NCBI GenBank assembly: GCA_937915755.1
Contig: CALGGR010000296.1
Location: 1 to 38,826 of the forward strand
DNA: 38,826 nucleotides
Direction: 5' to 3'
Source: an uncultured Fretibacterium sp.
GTDB lineage: Bacteria; Synergistota; Synergistia; Synergistales; Aminobacteriaceae
The notes below the pieces were generated by a model. The model saw only the letters and a list, made by a program, of their open reading frames with translations, was not told the origin of the DNA and searched no databases. The stretch's first letter is position 1. Each line of letters opens with the position of its first letter. The translations under genes and the position numbers were made by a program. Below are positions 5,606 to 11,693 of this stretch, piece after piece.

Positions 5606-8322
5606 TAACCCGAAAAGCGCAAGTGTGGTCAAGGCTTAACAAGTCGTTAGTGAAGTCATTGAATGAAATAGTTCAAGTCTGGTTGAAGAAAGTTGAAAGA
5701 TATACAGATGATATTCCTGACCTTCCAGAAATCCCCGATAAGTTCACCAAGACAATAAATAAGACTTTACGTGAGGCTTTAGCATATGGCTACTGGCTCA
5801 ATCATATATACTTGCAAGAACTTAGAGCGGCATATAATAAAACGAAGTATCGGGGCAAGGTAACGTTAGCAGATAAACTTTCAGATGAAGATAAAATCAG
5901 GAAATCACTAGAGAAATTAATAAATTTCGGGAAAGCTTCAGAGTGGCATGAAGTAATCCCAGAAGACGCAGTGAAATGGCTTGAAGGTTATACACCCAGT
6001 TTAGCAGGCAATCTTCATAAGTCAGTGCTAGAAAAGACGCGTGATGTAATTCGTCAGTCAATGATGGAAGGTGCGACATTGCCGGAACGAATGAAGGCAT
6101 TGCGTGAAGCAGCCCCAGAACTTGAAGCAATGAGTAAGGCGAGAATAGAAAGCATTGCCCGAACAGAGATAACGAGAGCTGACACAATGGGGACGTTAAT
6201 ATCAGCAAAGTCAAATTCTGATGTGATAGGCTTTGAGTTTTCTGCAATAATGGACGATAGAGTAACAGATATTTGCGCGTCCCGTCATGGATTGTTCATG
6301 AAGATTGATGACGCAAAATTAGCTGAAAATACACCTCCCCTGCACGTGAATTGTTTACTTGGGGATACGCTCGTATTGCCCATTGGCAGTGTTTCTGCGG
6401 TTAGTGAAAGGGTATTCGATGGAGATATTTGCGTCATTAAGACTGCCGGAGGTAACAACCTCTCCGGAACGCCAAATCACCCGATACTCACGAGTCGCGG
6501 TTGGGTTGCTCTTGGCGAAATTCATGAAGGAGACTATGTAGTCTGCGATGCTGTCAGAGAACGGGGAAATATTAGTTATGGGAAAAATCAGCAAATGATA
6601 ACCCGCATTGAGAATGCAGCGTATACGTTCTTCAATAATAGCCAAATGACTACCGTACCAGTGCCAACCTCCACCGAAGATTTCCACCATGACGGGGGGC
6701 AAAGCGAGGTCGCAATTATATATACTGACAGGGAATTGTTTCAAAGGAGAGAGCCCTTTAGCGATAAGCAAATTGTAGAGCATGACTTCATATTTCGAGA
6801 CGTTGTATGTTCCCTTTTTGAAAATTGTAAGCGCATGTTTTTCTTTTTCTTCAATAGATTTTTTGCGCCCTCTTACAGCGTCATGAGCTTTTTGCGTAAG
6901 TTTTTTTCTTTCTTCAAACGTTGTGTGTCGCATTCTCTCAAGTTGTTGCTCATGCCTGTTACGTGGTTTAATGCCATTTCTAAGCAGAACAAGTCTGATA
7001 GTTCCGTCGGAATAATGCAATCTTTTAGCAATACCTCTGACACCTATACCATTATTATGCAAAGTGATGACAGTTTTGTCGTCAATGGTGTTAATAGGAC
7101 GTTCCCGCTTAACTCCGCGTTCGAGCAAGATATTATTAATTCTATAGAAATCAATGCGGTATTTTTTTTGAAGCTTATTGAAAGTAAATCCAGACAGGTA
7201 ATCTTTGACAAGGTCGTCTTCGTTAATCGGATGCGTTCTACTGTGCATGTTTATAACCTCCAAACAGAATCAGGAATTTTTGTAGCTAATAACATTATAA
7301 CCCATAATTGCCGGTCTATGTTACTTGCCTGCACGATTTACGATTACCCTGACGGCATAAATACGAGTCATGAATTCGATGAGCCTGAATTTCCGAGTGC
7401 AATGCAGAGGCCTGAAGATATAGAAGAGGTTAAGAAGATACTTGAAAAGTCTGAGACTGAATCTAATCCTGAGCCGAAACCTAAGATACAATTTCATTTT
7501 AATGCACCTGAAGAATGGCAAAGTCCTGAAACTGTTATAGAGCCTGCTGAACCAGTTAAATCTGATATACCTAATATAACGCTTAAGCCTTATGAAAGTT
7601 CCCCAATGGGTGAGGAAACAATTCGCGGTGTAAAAGTATCAGACATACAACCTAAACGAGATTTTAGGGGTCATGTATATGGTTTGCAAACAATGCCTGA
7701 AGATATTCAGAGATATTACGGTGATGTAGGAATAAAAATCACTATTGAAGAGGCACAGGACATATATCGTGCAGTTTATGCTTATACGGCTGAGGGATAT
7801 AAAACAATGCCTAATGCTTATCTTAAATATCAAAATGGTCTGCCATTAACGAGTGAAGAACAAAAACTTGTGTGGCAATATCAATTATGTATGGAATATA
7901 CGAAAGTAGCTCCTATGTATAAACGTGCCGGTGAAATATATAGAGGTATAAAAATAAGCGGCAGTGAATATTCTCAGAGAGTACTAAGTTTGCAAGTTGG
8001 AGATACTTTTGATTTAGGACGCCCCGCCTCATTTACTGATGATGAGAAACAAGCAAAGAAATTTGTAGCAGATATGTTTGCGGAGAATAAGGAAGAAATT
8101 TCAGGCATAATATTTCATGTTGATACAAAGAAACTCAATAATTCGACATCGATAATGGGAATTGCAATGTTTTCTGAGGAGCAGGAAGTTTTAGTTAATG
8201 ACCGTTTATTTGAAGTAATTAAGATAGACGATCAGCGTAAGGGTTTCTTAGATGAAAGTATAAATAGAGCTTATGAACCTGATAATAATCTTCATATATA
8301 CCTCAGACCTAAGGAGAAATAA
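5560..8322 (+). CDS. Head morphogenesis protein (SPP1 gp7 / Mu gpF type) with intein and C-terminal ADP-ribosyltransferase
   Basis: One 920-codon frame encodes three things. Residues 1-264 are the gp7/gpF minor head protein, including ARIESIARTEITRADTMGT and IMDDRVTDICASRHG, ending in PPLHVN. Residues 265-583 are an intein inserted inside the conserved HVN/CRS motif, and CRSMLLA resumes at residue 584. After a Pro/Glu-rich linker, the C-terminal domain (about 640-920) has the arginine-type ADP-ribosyltransferase signature: Arg795 in IYRGIK, Ser824 in RPASFTDDE, and an E-x-E pair Glu874/Glu876 in FSEEQEVL. After splicing the virion protein would be about 601 residues. gp7 proteins enter the prohead in few copies and can be ejected with DNA, so an attached toxin-like enzyme could modify host proteins at infection. 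Confidence 0.93.
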   Translation: MAVRKSEIRKLRRELITRKAQVWSRLNKSLVKSLNEIVQVWLKKVERYTDDIPDLPEIPDKFTKTINKTLREALAYGYWLNHIYLQELRAAYNKTKYRGKVTLADKLSDEDKIRKSLEKLINFGKASEWHEVIPEDAVKWLEGYTPSLAGNLHKSVLEKTRDVIRQSMMEGATLPERMKALREAAPELEAMSKARIESIARTEITRADTMGTLISAKSNSDVIGFEFSAIMDDRVTDICASRHGLFMKIDDAKLAENTPPLHVNCLLGDTLVLPIGSVSAVSERVFDGDICVIKTAGGNNLSGTPNHPILTSRGWVALGEIHEGDYVVCDAVRERGNISYGKNQQMITRIENAAYTFFNNSQMTTVPVPTSTEDFHHDGGQSEVAIIYTDRELFQRREPFSDKQIVEHDFIFRDVVCSLFENCKRMFFFFFNRFFAPSYSVMSFLRKFFSFFKRCVSHSLKLLLMPVTWFNAISKQNKSDSSVGIMQSFSNTSDTYTIIMQSDDSFVVNGVNRTFPLNSAFEQDIINSIEINAVFFLKLIESKSRQVIFDKVVFVNRMRSTVHVYNLQTESGIFVANNIITHNCRSMLLACTIYDYPDGINTSHEFDEPEFPSAMQRPEDIEEVKKILEKSETESNPEPKPKIQFHFNAPEEWQSPETVIEPAEPVKSDIPNITLKPYESSPMGEETIRGVKVSDIQPKRDFRGHVYGLQTMPEDIQRYYGDVGIKITIEEAQDIYRAVYAYTAEGYKTMPNAYLKYQNGLPLTSEEQKLVWQYQLCMEYTKVAPMYKRAGEIYRGIKISGSEYSQRVLSLQVGDTFDLGRPASFTDDEKQAKKFVADMFAENKEEISGIIFHVDTKKLNNSTSIMGIAMFSEEQEVLVNDRLFEVIKIDDQRKGFLDESINRAYEPDNNLHIYLRPKEK
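6355..7248 (-). CDS. Antisense homing endonuclease, Vsr-like (EDxHD), nested inside the intein
   Basis: 297 residues from ATG 7248-7246, preceded on this strand by GGAGG at an 8-base spacing. An in-frame TTG at 7263 lies upstream of that signal. Residues about 8-45 and 55-95 form two helix-turn-helix-like DNA-binding units (for example GIGVRGIAKRLHYSDGTIR). A basic linker follows. Residues about 147-230 resemble the Vsr fold: Glu154 in SKYEVML, Asp180 in YNCDLALP, then FGGGWHWYGSH with His196 and His201, and a final HLLIFPI strand. Vsr-like homing endonucleases are known as free-standing or intron/intein-associated enzymes that cut uninvaded alleles. Here the stop codon is the complement of intein codon 2, so the gene lies wholly inside the intein and in exact codon register with it. 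The C-terminal 70 or so residues are opposite splicing blocks A and B. Confidence 0.88.
   Translation of the reverse strand: MHSRTHPINEDDLVKDYLSGFTFNKLQKKYRIDFYRINNILLERGVKRERPINTIDDKTVITLHNNGIGVRGIAKRLHYSDGTIRLVLLRNGIKPRNRHEQQLERMRHTTFEERKKLTQKAHDAVRGRKKSIEEKEKHALTIFKKGTYNVSKYEVMLYNLLIAKGLSPLKQFPVSIYNCDLALPPVMVEIFGGGWHWYGSHLAIIEERIRCILNAGYHLLIFPITNISPFSDSIADYIVSFMNFAKSNPTATREYRVIWRSGEVVTSGSLNDANISIEYPFTNRRNTANGQYERIPK
7257..7261 (-). promoter_or_regulatory. Shine-Dalgarno of the antisense endonuclease, inside intein block F
   Basis: On the minus strand this is GGAGG, 8 bases before ATG 7248. On the plus strand the same bases encode the Asn-Leu-Gln of the block F motif VYNLQT. It decides the endonuclease start in favour of the ATG over the upstream in-frame TTG. 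Confidence 0.8.
7294..7299 (-). promoter_or_regulatory. Candidate -10 box for the antisense endonuclease
   Basis: The minus strand reads a perfect TATAAT about 45 bases upstream of the endonuclease ATG. On the plus strand it overlaps the Ile-Ile codons before THN of the intein. No good -35 is seen at 16-18 bases (the sequence there is AT-rich but unlike TTGACA). It could be a weak or activator-dependent promoter, or a coincidence. Confidence 0.35.
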
Positions 8323-8327
8323 AAATT

Positions 8328-8600
8328 ATGTTCAGGAAATTAAAAACGCTAATAAATAGTGATACTGCGGATAAATGGACGGCAATGTATAAATTACTCA
8401 GCGAGAATAATTGCCTTGATAAACAATACTCATTACACACTGAGAATATTGAAAATATTGATAATCTCAGTATTGATGATATTTATGCACGGCTAACATG
8501 GATATTACGCGGAGAACGTTTTTGCGAAGGTTTATTTGATTCAATGCTTGAGAACGGGACTATAGCAAAATTAATTGATAGGGGTATTCAGCTATGTTGA
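8328..8600 (+). CDS. Small hypothetical protein after the ADP-ribosyltransferase
   Basis: 90 residues, acidic, mostly helical, with no recognised family. AAGGAG at 8311-8316 lies inside the end of the upstream gene, 5 bases separate the two genes, and the last 7 bases overlap the next gene, so it is translationally coupled to both. Its position directly after an ADP-ribosyltransferase-bearing protein would suit an immunity or chaperone partner, but nothing in its sequence shows that. A routine small virion protein is equally possible. Confidence 0.7.
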   Translation: MFRKLKTLINSDTADKWTAMYKLLSENNCLDKQYSLHTENIENIDNLSIDDIYARLTWILRGERFCEGLFDSMLENGTIAKLIDRGIQLC

Positions 8601-9163
8601 CAGTAACAGGCAATCAGATATATCTAACTCAGCGTGATAGTGCATATTTGCAGATTGTTCTGAAAGATAACTCAGGGAACGAATACACCCCGTATGCAGG
8701 CGACAAGATATATTTCAAGGTCAGAAAAAATATTTTTGGTGATACTATAATTTTTGTAAAAGAAATCCCAAAAGATACACTAGTTCTTGAGCTTACTCCT
8801 GAAGATACAGCTAATCTTGAAATTACTTCATATCGTTATGAAGTTGAAGTCTCGACTTTGCAAGGGCAGAATTTCACGGTTATTAATGACGGAATAATTT
8901 ATATCGGTCCTGATGTGGGACTTGAAAATATCTCTCAGGAAATACCTGAATTATCATTGCAAGGGACTATTAATGTTGCCAGCCTTCCTGAGCCTGTATA
9001 TTCAGAGTATGAAGACAGTTACGAAATTACGCCGTCAAGTTCACAGCAAGTTATATCAGTCAGAGGGAAGCTAATGACGGAAGATATAACGATAAGTGCA
9101 ATTCCGTATCAAGAAGAGACAATAGCGACAGGCGGAAAAATTATCAGGATTGGGAGTGTTTAG
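8594..9163 (+). CDS. BppU-like beta-structured phage protein
   Basis: 189 residues. The first 100 (MLTVTGNQIYLTQRDSAYL, DKIYFKVRKNIFGD, LELTPEDTANLE, YRYEVEVSTLQGQ, INDGIIYIGPDVG) resemble the N-terminal beta domain of baseplate upper proteins. The rest contains repeat-like ITPSSSQQVISVRGKLMTEDITISAIP, similar to phage appendage connector motifs. Such domains anchor receptor-binding proteins or decorate the virion. It overlaps the preceding gene by 7 bases. The assignment is by motif style, and its location in the head cluster rather than the baseplate cluster is odd. Confidence 0.7.
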   Translation: MLTVTGNQIYLTQRDSAYLQIVLKDNSGNEYTPYAGDKIYFKVRKNIFGDTIIFVKEIPKDTLVLELTPEDTANLEITSYRYEVEVSTLQGQNFTVINDGIIYIGPDVGLENISQEIPELSLQGTINVASLPEPVYSEYEDSYEITPSSSQQVISVRGKLMTEDITISAIPYQEETIATGGKIIRIGSV

Positions 9164-9165
9164 CA

Positions 9166-9582
9166 TTGGGAGTAAGCAAAGTTATTTACGATAATAATGT
9201 TCTAGTTGATTTGACAGGAGATACAGTAACAGCTGCTGATTTAGCACTAGGAGTTACGGCGCATGACGCTTCAGGTGAGATTATCACGGGTACAAATCCA
9301 GGCGGCACAGATACTTCAGACGCAACCGCAGAGGCTTCAGAGATACTTGCAGGCAAAACAGCATACGTGAATGATGAAAAACTTACAGGGACTATGCTCA
9401 ATCGCGGGAATGTTACGAGTGAGATTTTTAGTGTAAATCAGGTTGTAAATATTCAAGAAGGCTATCATAATGGTTCTGGAACAGTAGTTATAAGTTCAAA
9501 TGAACAGGCTAAAATCATTGCAGATAATATTAAGTCAGGTGTTCAAATTCTGGGTGTTACAGGAACTTATACAGGTAATTAA
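9166..9582 (+). CDS. Fibre-like repeat protein
   Basis: 138 residues with phage appendage repeat elements: AHDASGEIITGTNPGG and ILAGKTAYVNDEKLTGTM, a pair of half-repeats common in tail-fibre or head-fibre proteins of Firmicutes-type phages. The start is TTG 9166, with GGGAG at 9152-9156, two bases after the preceding stop. It probably forms a trimeric or beta-rich appendage together with the upstream BppU-like protein. Since both genes lie among head genes, a capsid fibre is as likely as a tail fibre. Confidence 0.7.
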   Translation: MGVSKVIYDNNVLVDLTGDTVTAADLALGVTAHDASGEIITGTNPGGTDTSDATAEASEILAGKTAYVNDEKLTGTMLNRGNVTSEIFSVNQVVNIQEGYHNGSGTVVISSNEQAKIIADNIKSGVQILGVTGTYTGN

Positions 9583-9605
9583 ATTATAAAAGGAGTGTGT
9601 TTATT

Positions 9606-9884
9606 ATGAAAGTCGGCGCATGGGAAATTGACAGCATGAAAACTACGGGGCTTCCGCAAAAGGTACAATCAGCATTCACGAATATTACGGGAGGTCTTAC
9701 GGGTGCAGATTATCAGCCTGTGTTGTACGTAGGACACCAGTTAGTTAATGGCACTAATCATTGTATTCTTGCACTTCAAAGGATTGTTATTCCTGATGAA
9801 GAATATAGGTTAGTCAAGATTATTATTCACGAAGATTTGAACGGTGCAGCTTCACTTAACTCAATCAGCGGAGTTGCTTTATAA
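9606..9884 (+). CDS. Small hypothetical protein (possible virion component)
   Basis: 93 residues from ATG 9606 (AGGAG at 9591-9595). A GTG at 9597 is an alternative start. The sequence MKVGAWEIDSMKTTGLPQ continues to LYVGHQLVNGTNHCILALQR and IPDEEYRLVKIIIHEDLNG, an alpha/beta pattern resembling a small inhibitor-like fold, but I do not recognise the family with certainty. A rho-independent terminator follows immediately, so it ends the operon segment running from the portal region. Confidence 0.7.
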   Translation: MKVGAWEIDSMKTTGLPQKVQSAFTNITGGLTGADYQPVLYVGHQLVNGTNHCILALQRIVIPDEEYRLVKIIIHEDLNGAASLNSISGVAL

Positions 9885-9901
9885 AATATTTTCCTCCTGT
9901 A

Positions 9902-9940
9902 TGTCCTGAGTTTTTACCGGCTTAGGGCATTTTTTATTTT
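9902..9940 (+). terminator. Rho-independent terminator
   Basis: Arms TGTCCTGAG (9902-9910) and CTTAGGGCA (9921-9929) pair over 9 positions with two or three G-U pairs. TTTTTTATTTT follows. It separates the small virion genes from the tRNA-like/methyltransferase segment. Confidence 0.65.
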
Positions 9941-9945
9941 CACAT

Positions 9946-10012
9946 GCCGGAGTAGCTCAATCGGTTAGAGCGCGTGTAGAACGACATGCAGGTTCGAAGC
10001 CTGCCACCGGCG
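9946..10012 (+). tRNA. Shortened tRNA-like element (degenerate or pseudo-tRNA)
   Basis: The acceptor arms GCCGGAG/CACCGGC (one A-A mismatch), a canonical D-arm (GCTC, loop, GAGC) and a canonical T-arm (GCAGG TTCGAAG CCTGC) are all present. Between D- and T-stems only 16 bases remain where 22-23 are expected, so no normal anticodon arm plus variable loop can form. The best fold, GCGTGT/ACATGC, eats into the T-stem. No CCA is encoded. Translation use is therefore doubtful. It may be a decayed tRNA, an old attachment site, or an RNA-processing signal between transcripts. Confidence 0.4.
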
Positions 10013-10065
10013 ACATGTTAAAAATTTTCCTTTCTTGTTTGGATAAATAAAAGTTTGTTGGTGCG

Positions 10066-10097
10066 CATTCCTGAATAGTTGCAAATGTTCAGGAGTG
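10066..10097 (+). promoter_or_regulatory. Hairpin in the leader of the methyltransferase gene
   Basis: CATTCCTGAA (10066-10075) pairs with TTCAGGAGTG (10088-10097) around a 12-base loop. There is no strong T tract. Together with the next hairpin it fills the leader between the tRNA-like element and the methyltransferase. Confidence 0.4.
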
Positions 10098-10102
10098 TTT
10101 AT

Positions 10103-10137
10103 AGCAGTGCGGTCATACTCTCCCGTGCTGCTTTTTA
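10103..10137 (+). terminator. Terminator-like hairpin before the methyltransferase gene
   Basis: AGCAGTGCGG (10103-10112) pairs with CCGTGCTGCT (10123-10132), including two G-U pairs, and is followed by a run of Ts (TTTTATTA). Lying 33 bases before the methyltransferase ATG, it could be an attenuator or the end of an upstream transcript. Confidence 0.55.
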
Positions 10138-10170
10138 TTATGTTTGAGAGTATAGAAAGAGAGTAAGAGA

Positions 10171-11211
10171 ATGAACGATATAGCAGTTAGACCCGAAATA
10201 AATTTACCGTCAACGTTTGAAGATTTGAGCCGATTTGTGCTTGTAGGCCGTGAAAAGCTCGTTGCAGTGCGTGCAGAAATACGTGCGATTGATAAAGTCG
10301 GATTAGCGAAGGAAGTGCGCGAGCAGAAATTACAGGAAGCGCAATTTATCAGCGAAGCTGTGCTGGACGCTGAAGTGCGAATTGGTGAAATTATGAAAGC
10401 AGCTCCAAAAGCTACAAATCAATATAAAAGTGCTAGTTCCAGCGGTGGAACGACCACTAAAGAACAAACGATAAAGGAAGCGGGCTTTACAAAAACGCAG
10501 GTACACAGGTTCGAGACTTTAGCGGATAATCCTGATTTAGTAGAACAGGCCAAGACGGAGGCGCGGGCGAATGACGATATAGTCTCACGTTCAGCGGTAA
10601 TGAATAAGATAAAAGAGAAGAAGCAGGCTGAGAAGCGTGCAGAGCGTCAAGAAGCAATACGAGAGCAAATGACGAAGCCGAAAAGTAGCAATCATGTAGA
10701 TATTTTCACGACAGACAAGAAATACCGCGTTATTTATGCCGATCCGCCGTGGAGCTATAACGATAAGCAAGATACAGAAAAGCTCGGAGGGGCAGTAAAG
10801 CATTATCCTACAATGCCACTTGAAGATATTTGCGCTTTACCTATACCGGCTGAAAAAAATTCAGTTCTGTTTTTATGGACGACTTCACCTATGCTTGAGG
10901 ACGCATTTAAAGTTATTAACGCATGGGGTTTCAAGTATAAGAGCAGTTTTATCTGGGATAAGGTCTCTCATGTAATGGGGCACTATAACAGCATACGTCA
11001 TGAATTCCTGCTTGTTTGTGTTCGGGGTAATTGCACGCCTGATGTCAAAAAACTCTTTGATAGTGTTGTAAGTATTGAACGTACTGAACATAGCAGAAAA
11101 CCTGATGAGTTCAGAAAAATTATAGATACTCTTTACCCAGTTGGTGAACGCCTTGAAATGTTTGCAAGGGGAGCTCCTGATGGGTGGGACGTTTGGGGGA
11201 ATATGGCATAA
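10171..11211 (+). CDS. MT-A70 family adenine-N6 DNA methyltransferase
   Basis: 346 residues. The C-terminal half is an MT-A70 methyltransferase: catalytic DPPW in RVIYADPPWSYND, then HYPTMPLEDICALPIP, LFLWTTSPMLEDAF, AWGFKYKSSFIWDK, HEFLLVCVRG and RKPDEFRKIIDTLYP. The N-terminal half (1-170) is helical and charged, with a possible DNA-binding part (KEAGFTKTQVHRFETLADNP). It methylates adenine N6 in DNA, plausibly protecting the phage from host restriction. It lies alone after two hairpins, with a moderate ribosome-binding site (GAGAG). Its end overlaps no real gene start, and the next gene begins 27 bases later. Confidence 0.9.
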   Translation: MNDIAVRPEINLPSTFEDLSRFVLVGREKLVAVRAEIRAIDKVGLAKEVREQKLQEAQFISEAVLDAEVRIGEIMKAAPKATNQYKSASSSGGTTTKEQTIKEAGFTKTQVHRFETLADNPDLVEQAKTEARANDDIVSRSAVMNKIKEKKQAEKRAERQEAIREQMTKPKSSNHVDIFTTDKKYRVIYADPPWSYNDKQDTEKLGGAVKHYPTMPLEDICALPIPAEKNSVLFLWTTSPMLEDAFKVINAWGFKYKSSFIWDKVSHVMGHYNSIRHEFLLVCVRGNCTPDVKKLFDSVVSIERTEHSRKPDEFRKIIDTLYPVGERLEMFARGAPDGWDVWGNMA

Positions 11212-11237
11212 CAGAAAATTATAAAAAGTGTTTAGTA

Positions 11238-11693
11238 ATGGGGCTTGAATATCAAGATTTTGTATTTGACCAATTTAGACGCATGGACGGAATGCCGATT
11301 TTTCTCGGTTCATATGCAAGTAAGAAATATCAGTATACTAAAGGTGAAAGTCCTTCAGGTCTTGAGATTAAGTATGATAATAAAATGAAAGAGACTAAAA
11401 ACTTATTTATCGAATACAAAGAAAAAAGTAATCCTGATAATCAAGAATTTGTTGCTAGCGGTATTATGCGTGAGGACAATACTTGGCTTTATTTAATCGG
11501 CGATTATGAACAGGCATTTATGTTTGCTAAGAAAACATTACGAGGATATTTTTTAACCTATGAAAATAAACTCGAAAAAAGACTTTCTAATACAAAAACT
11601 TCATGGGGGTTCTTGTTGCCTATAGATAAAGTATTAAAACATTCATTCTTACTTGCAAAACATATAATTTTTATACAAGGTGATACACATTGA
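11238..11693 (+). CDS. Putative PD-(D/E)xK-like nuclease-fold protein
   Basis: 151 residues from ATG 11238. The open frame extends upstream to 11184 inside the methyltransferase, but no better start is seen there. The segment GLEIKYDNKMKETKNLFIEY, followed by KEKSNPDNQEF, SGIMREDNTWLYLIGDY and FMFAKKTLRGYF, resembles a PD-(D/E)xK core, where the E-x-K of LEIK and a following Glu-x-x-x-Lys strand would be catalytic. Such proteins are found in phages as accessory nucleases. Next to an adenine methyltransferase, a restriction-type partner is conceivable but unproven. The stop overlaps the protease start by 4 bases. Confidence 0.6.
   Translation: MGLEYQDFVFDQFRRMDGMPIFLGSYASKKYQYTKGESPSGLEIKYDNKMKETKNLFIEYKEKSNPDNQEFVASGIMREDNTWLYLIGDYEQAFMFAKKTLRGYFLTYENKLEKRLSNTKTSWGFLLPIDKVLKHSFLLAKHIIFIQGDTH

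Larger units (their letters stand above)
6352..7308 (+). other. Intein in the head morphogenesis gene (319 residues)
   Basis: The Hint fold is bracketed by Cys1 in CLLGDTLV (block A) and the terminal THN followed by Cys+1 (block G). Block B has T40-P-N-H43 in GTPNHPILTSRGW. Block F reads VHVYNLQTESGIFVANN. All residues needed for class 1 splicing are present. The N-terminal splicing part runs to about residue 75 and the C-terminal part is the last 30-35. The roughly 200 residues between them match no LAGLIDADG or HNH endonuclease and are low-complexity in places (a run of six Phe). That stretch is the complement of an endonuclease gene on the other strand, yet remains free of stops so that the host protein can still be translated and spliced. 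Confidence 0.93.

Noticed and set aside
5897..6247. Minus-strand open frame opposite the gp7 core
   Set aside because: Low-complexity Leu/Ser/His translation, complement of a conserved gp7 region. No start signals.
6580..7190. In-frame plus-strand endonuclease domain within the intein
   Set aside because: No LAGLIDADG, HNH, GIY-YIG or Vsr motif in the plus translation. Its Phe- and Ser-rich runs are the complement of Lys/Glu codons in the minus-strand gene.
9946..10012. A functional tRNA
   Set aside because: Only 16 bases lie between the D- and T-stems, so there is no usable anticodon arm. Kept only as a tRNA-like element.
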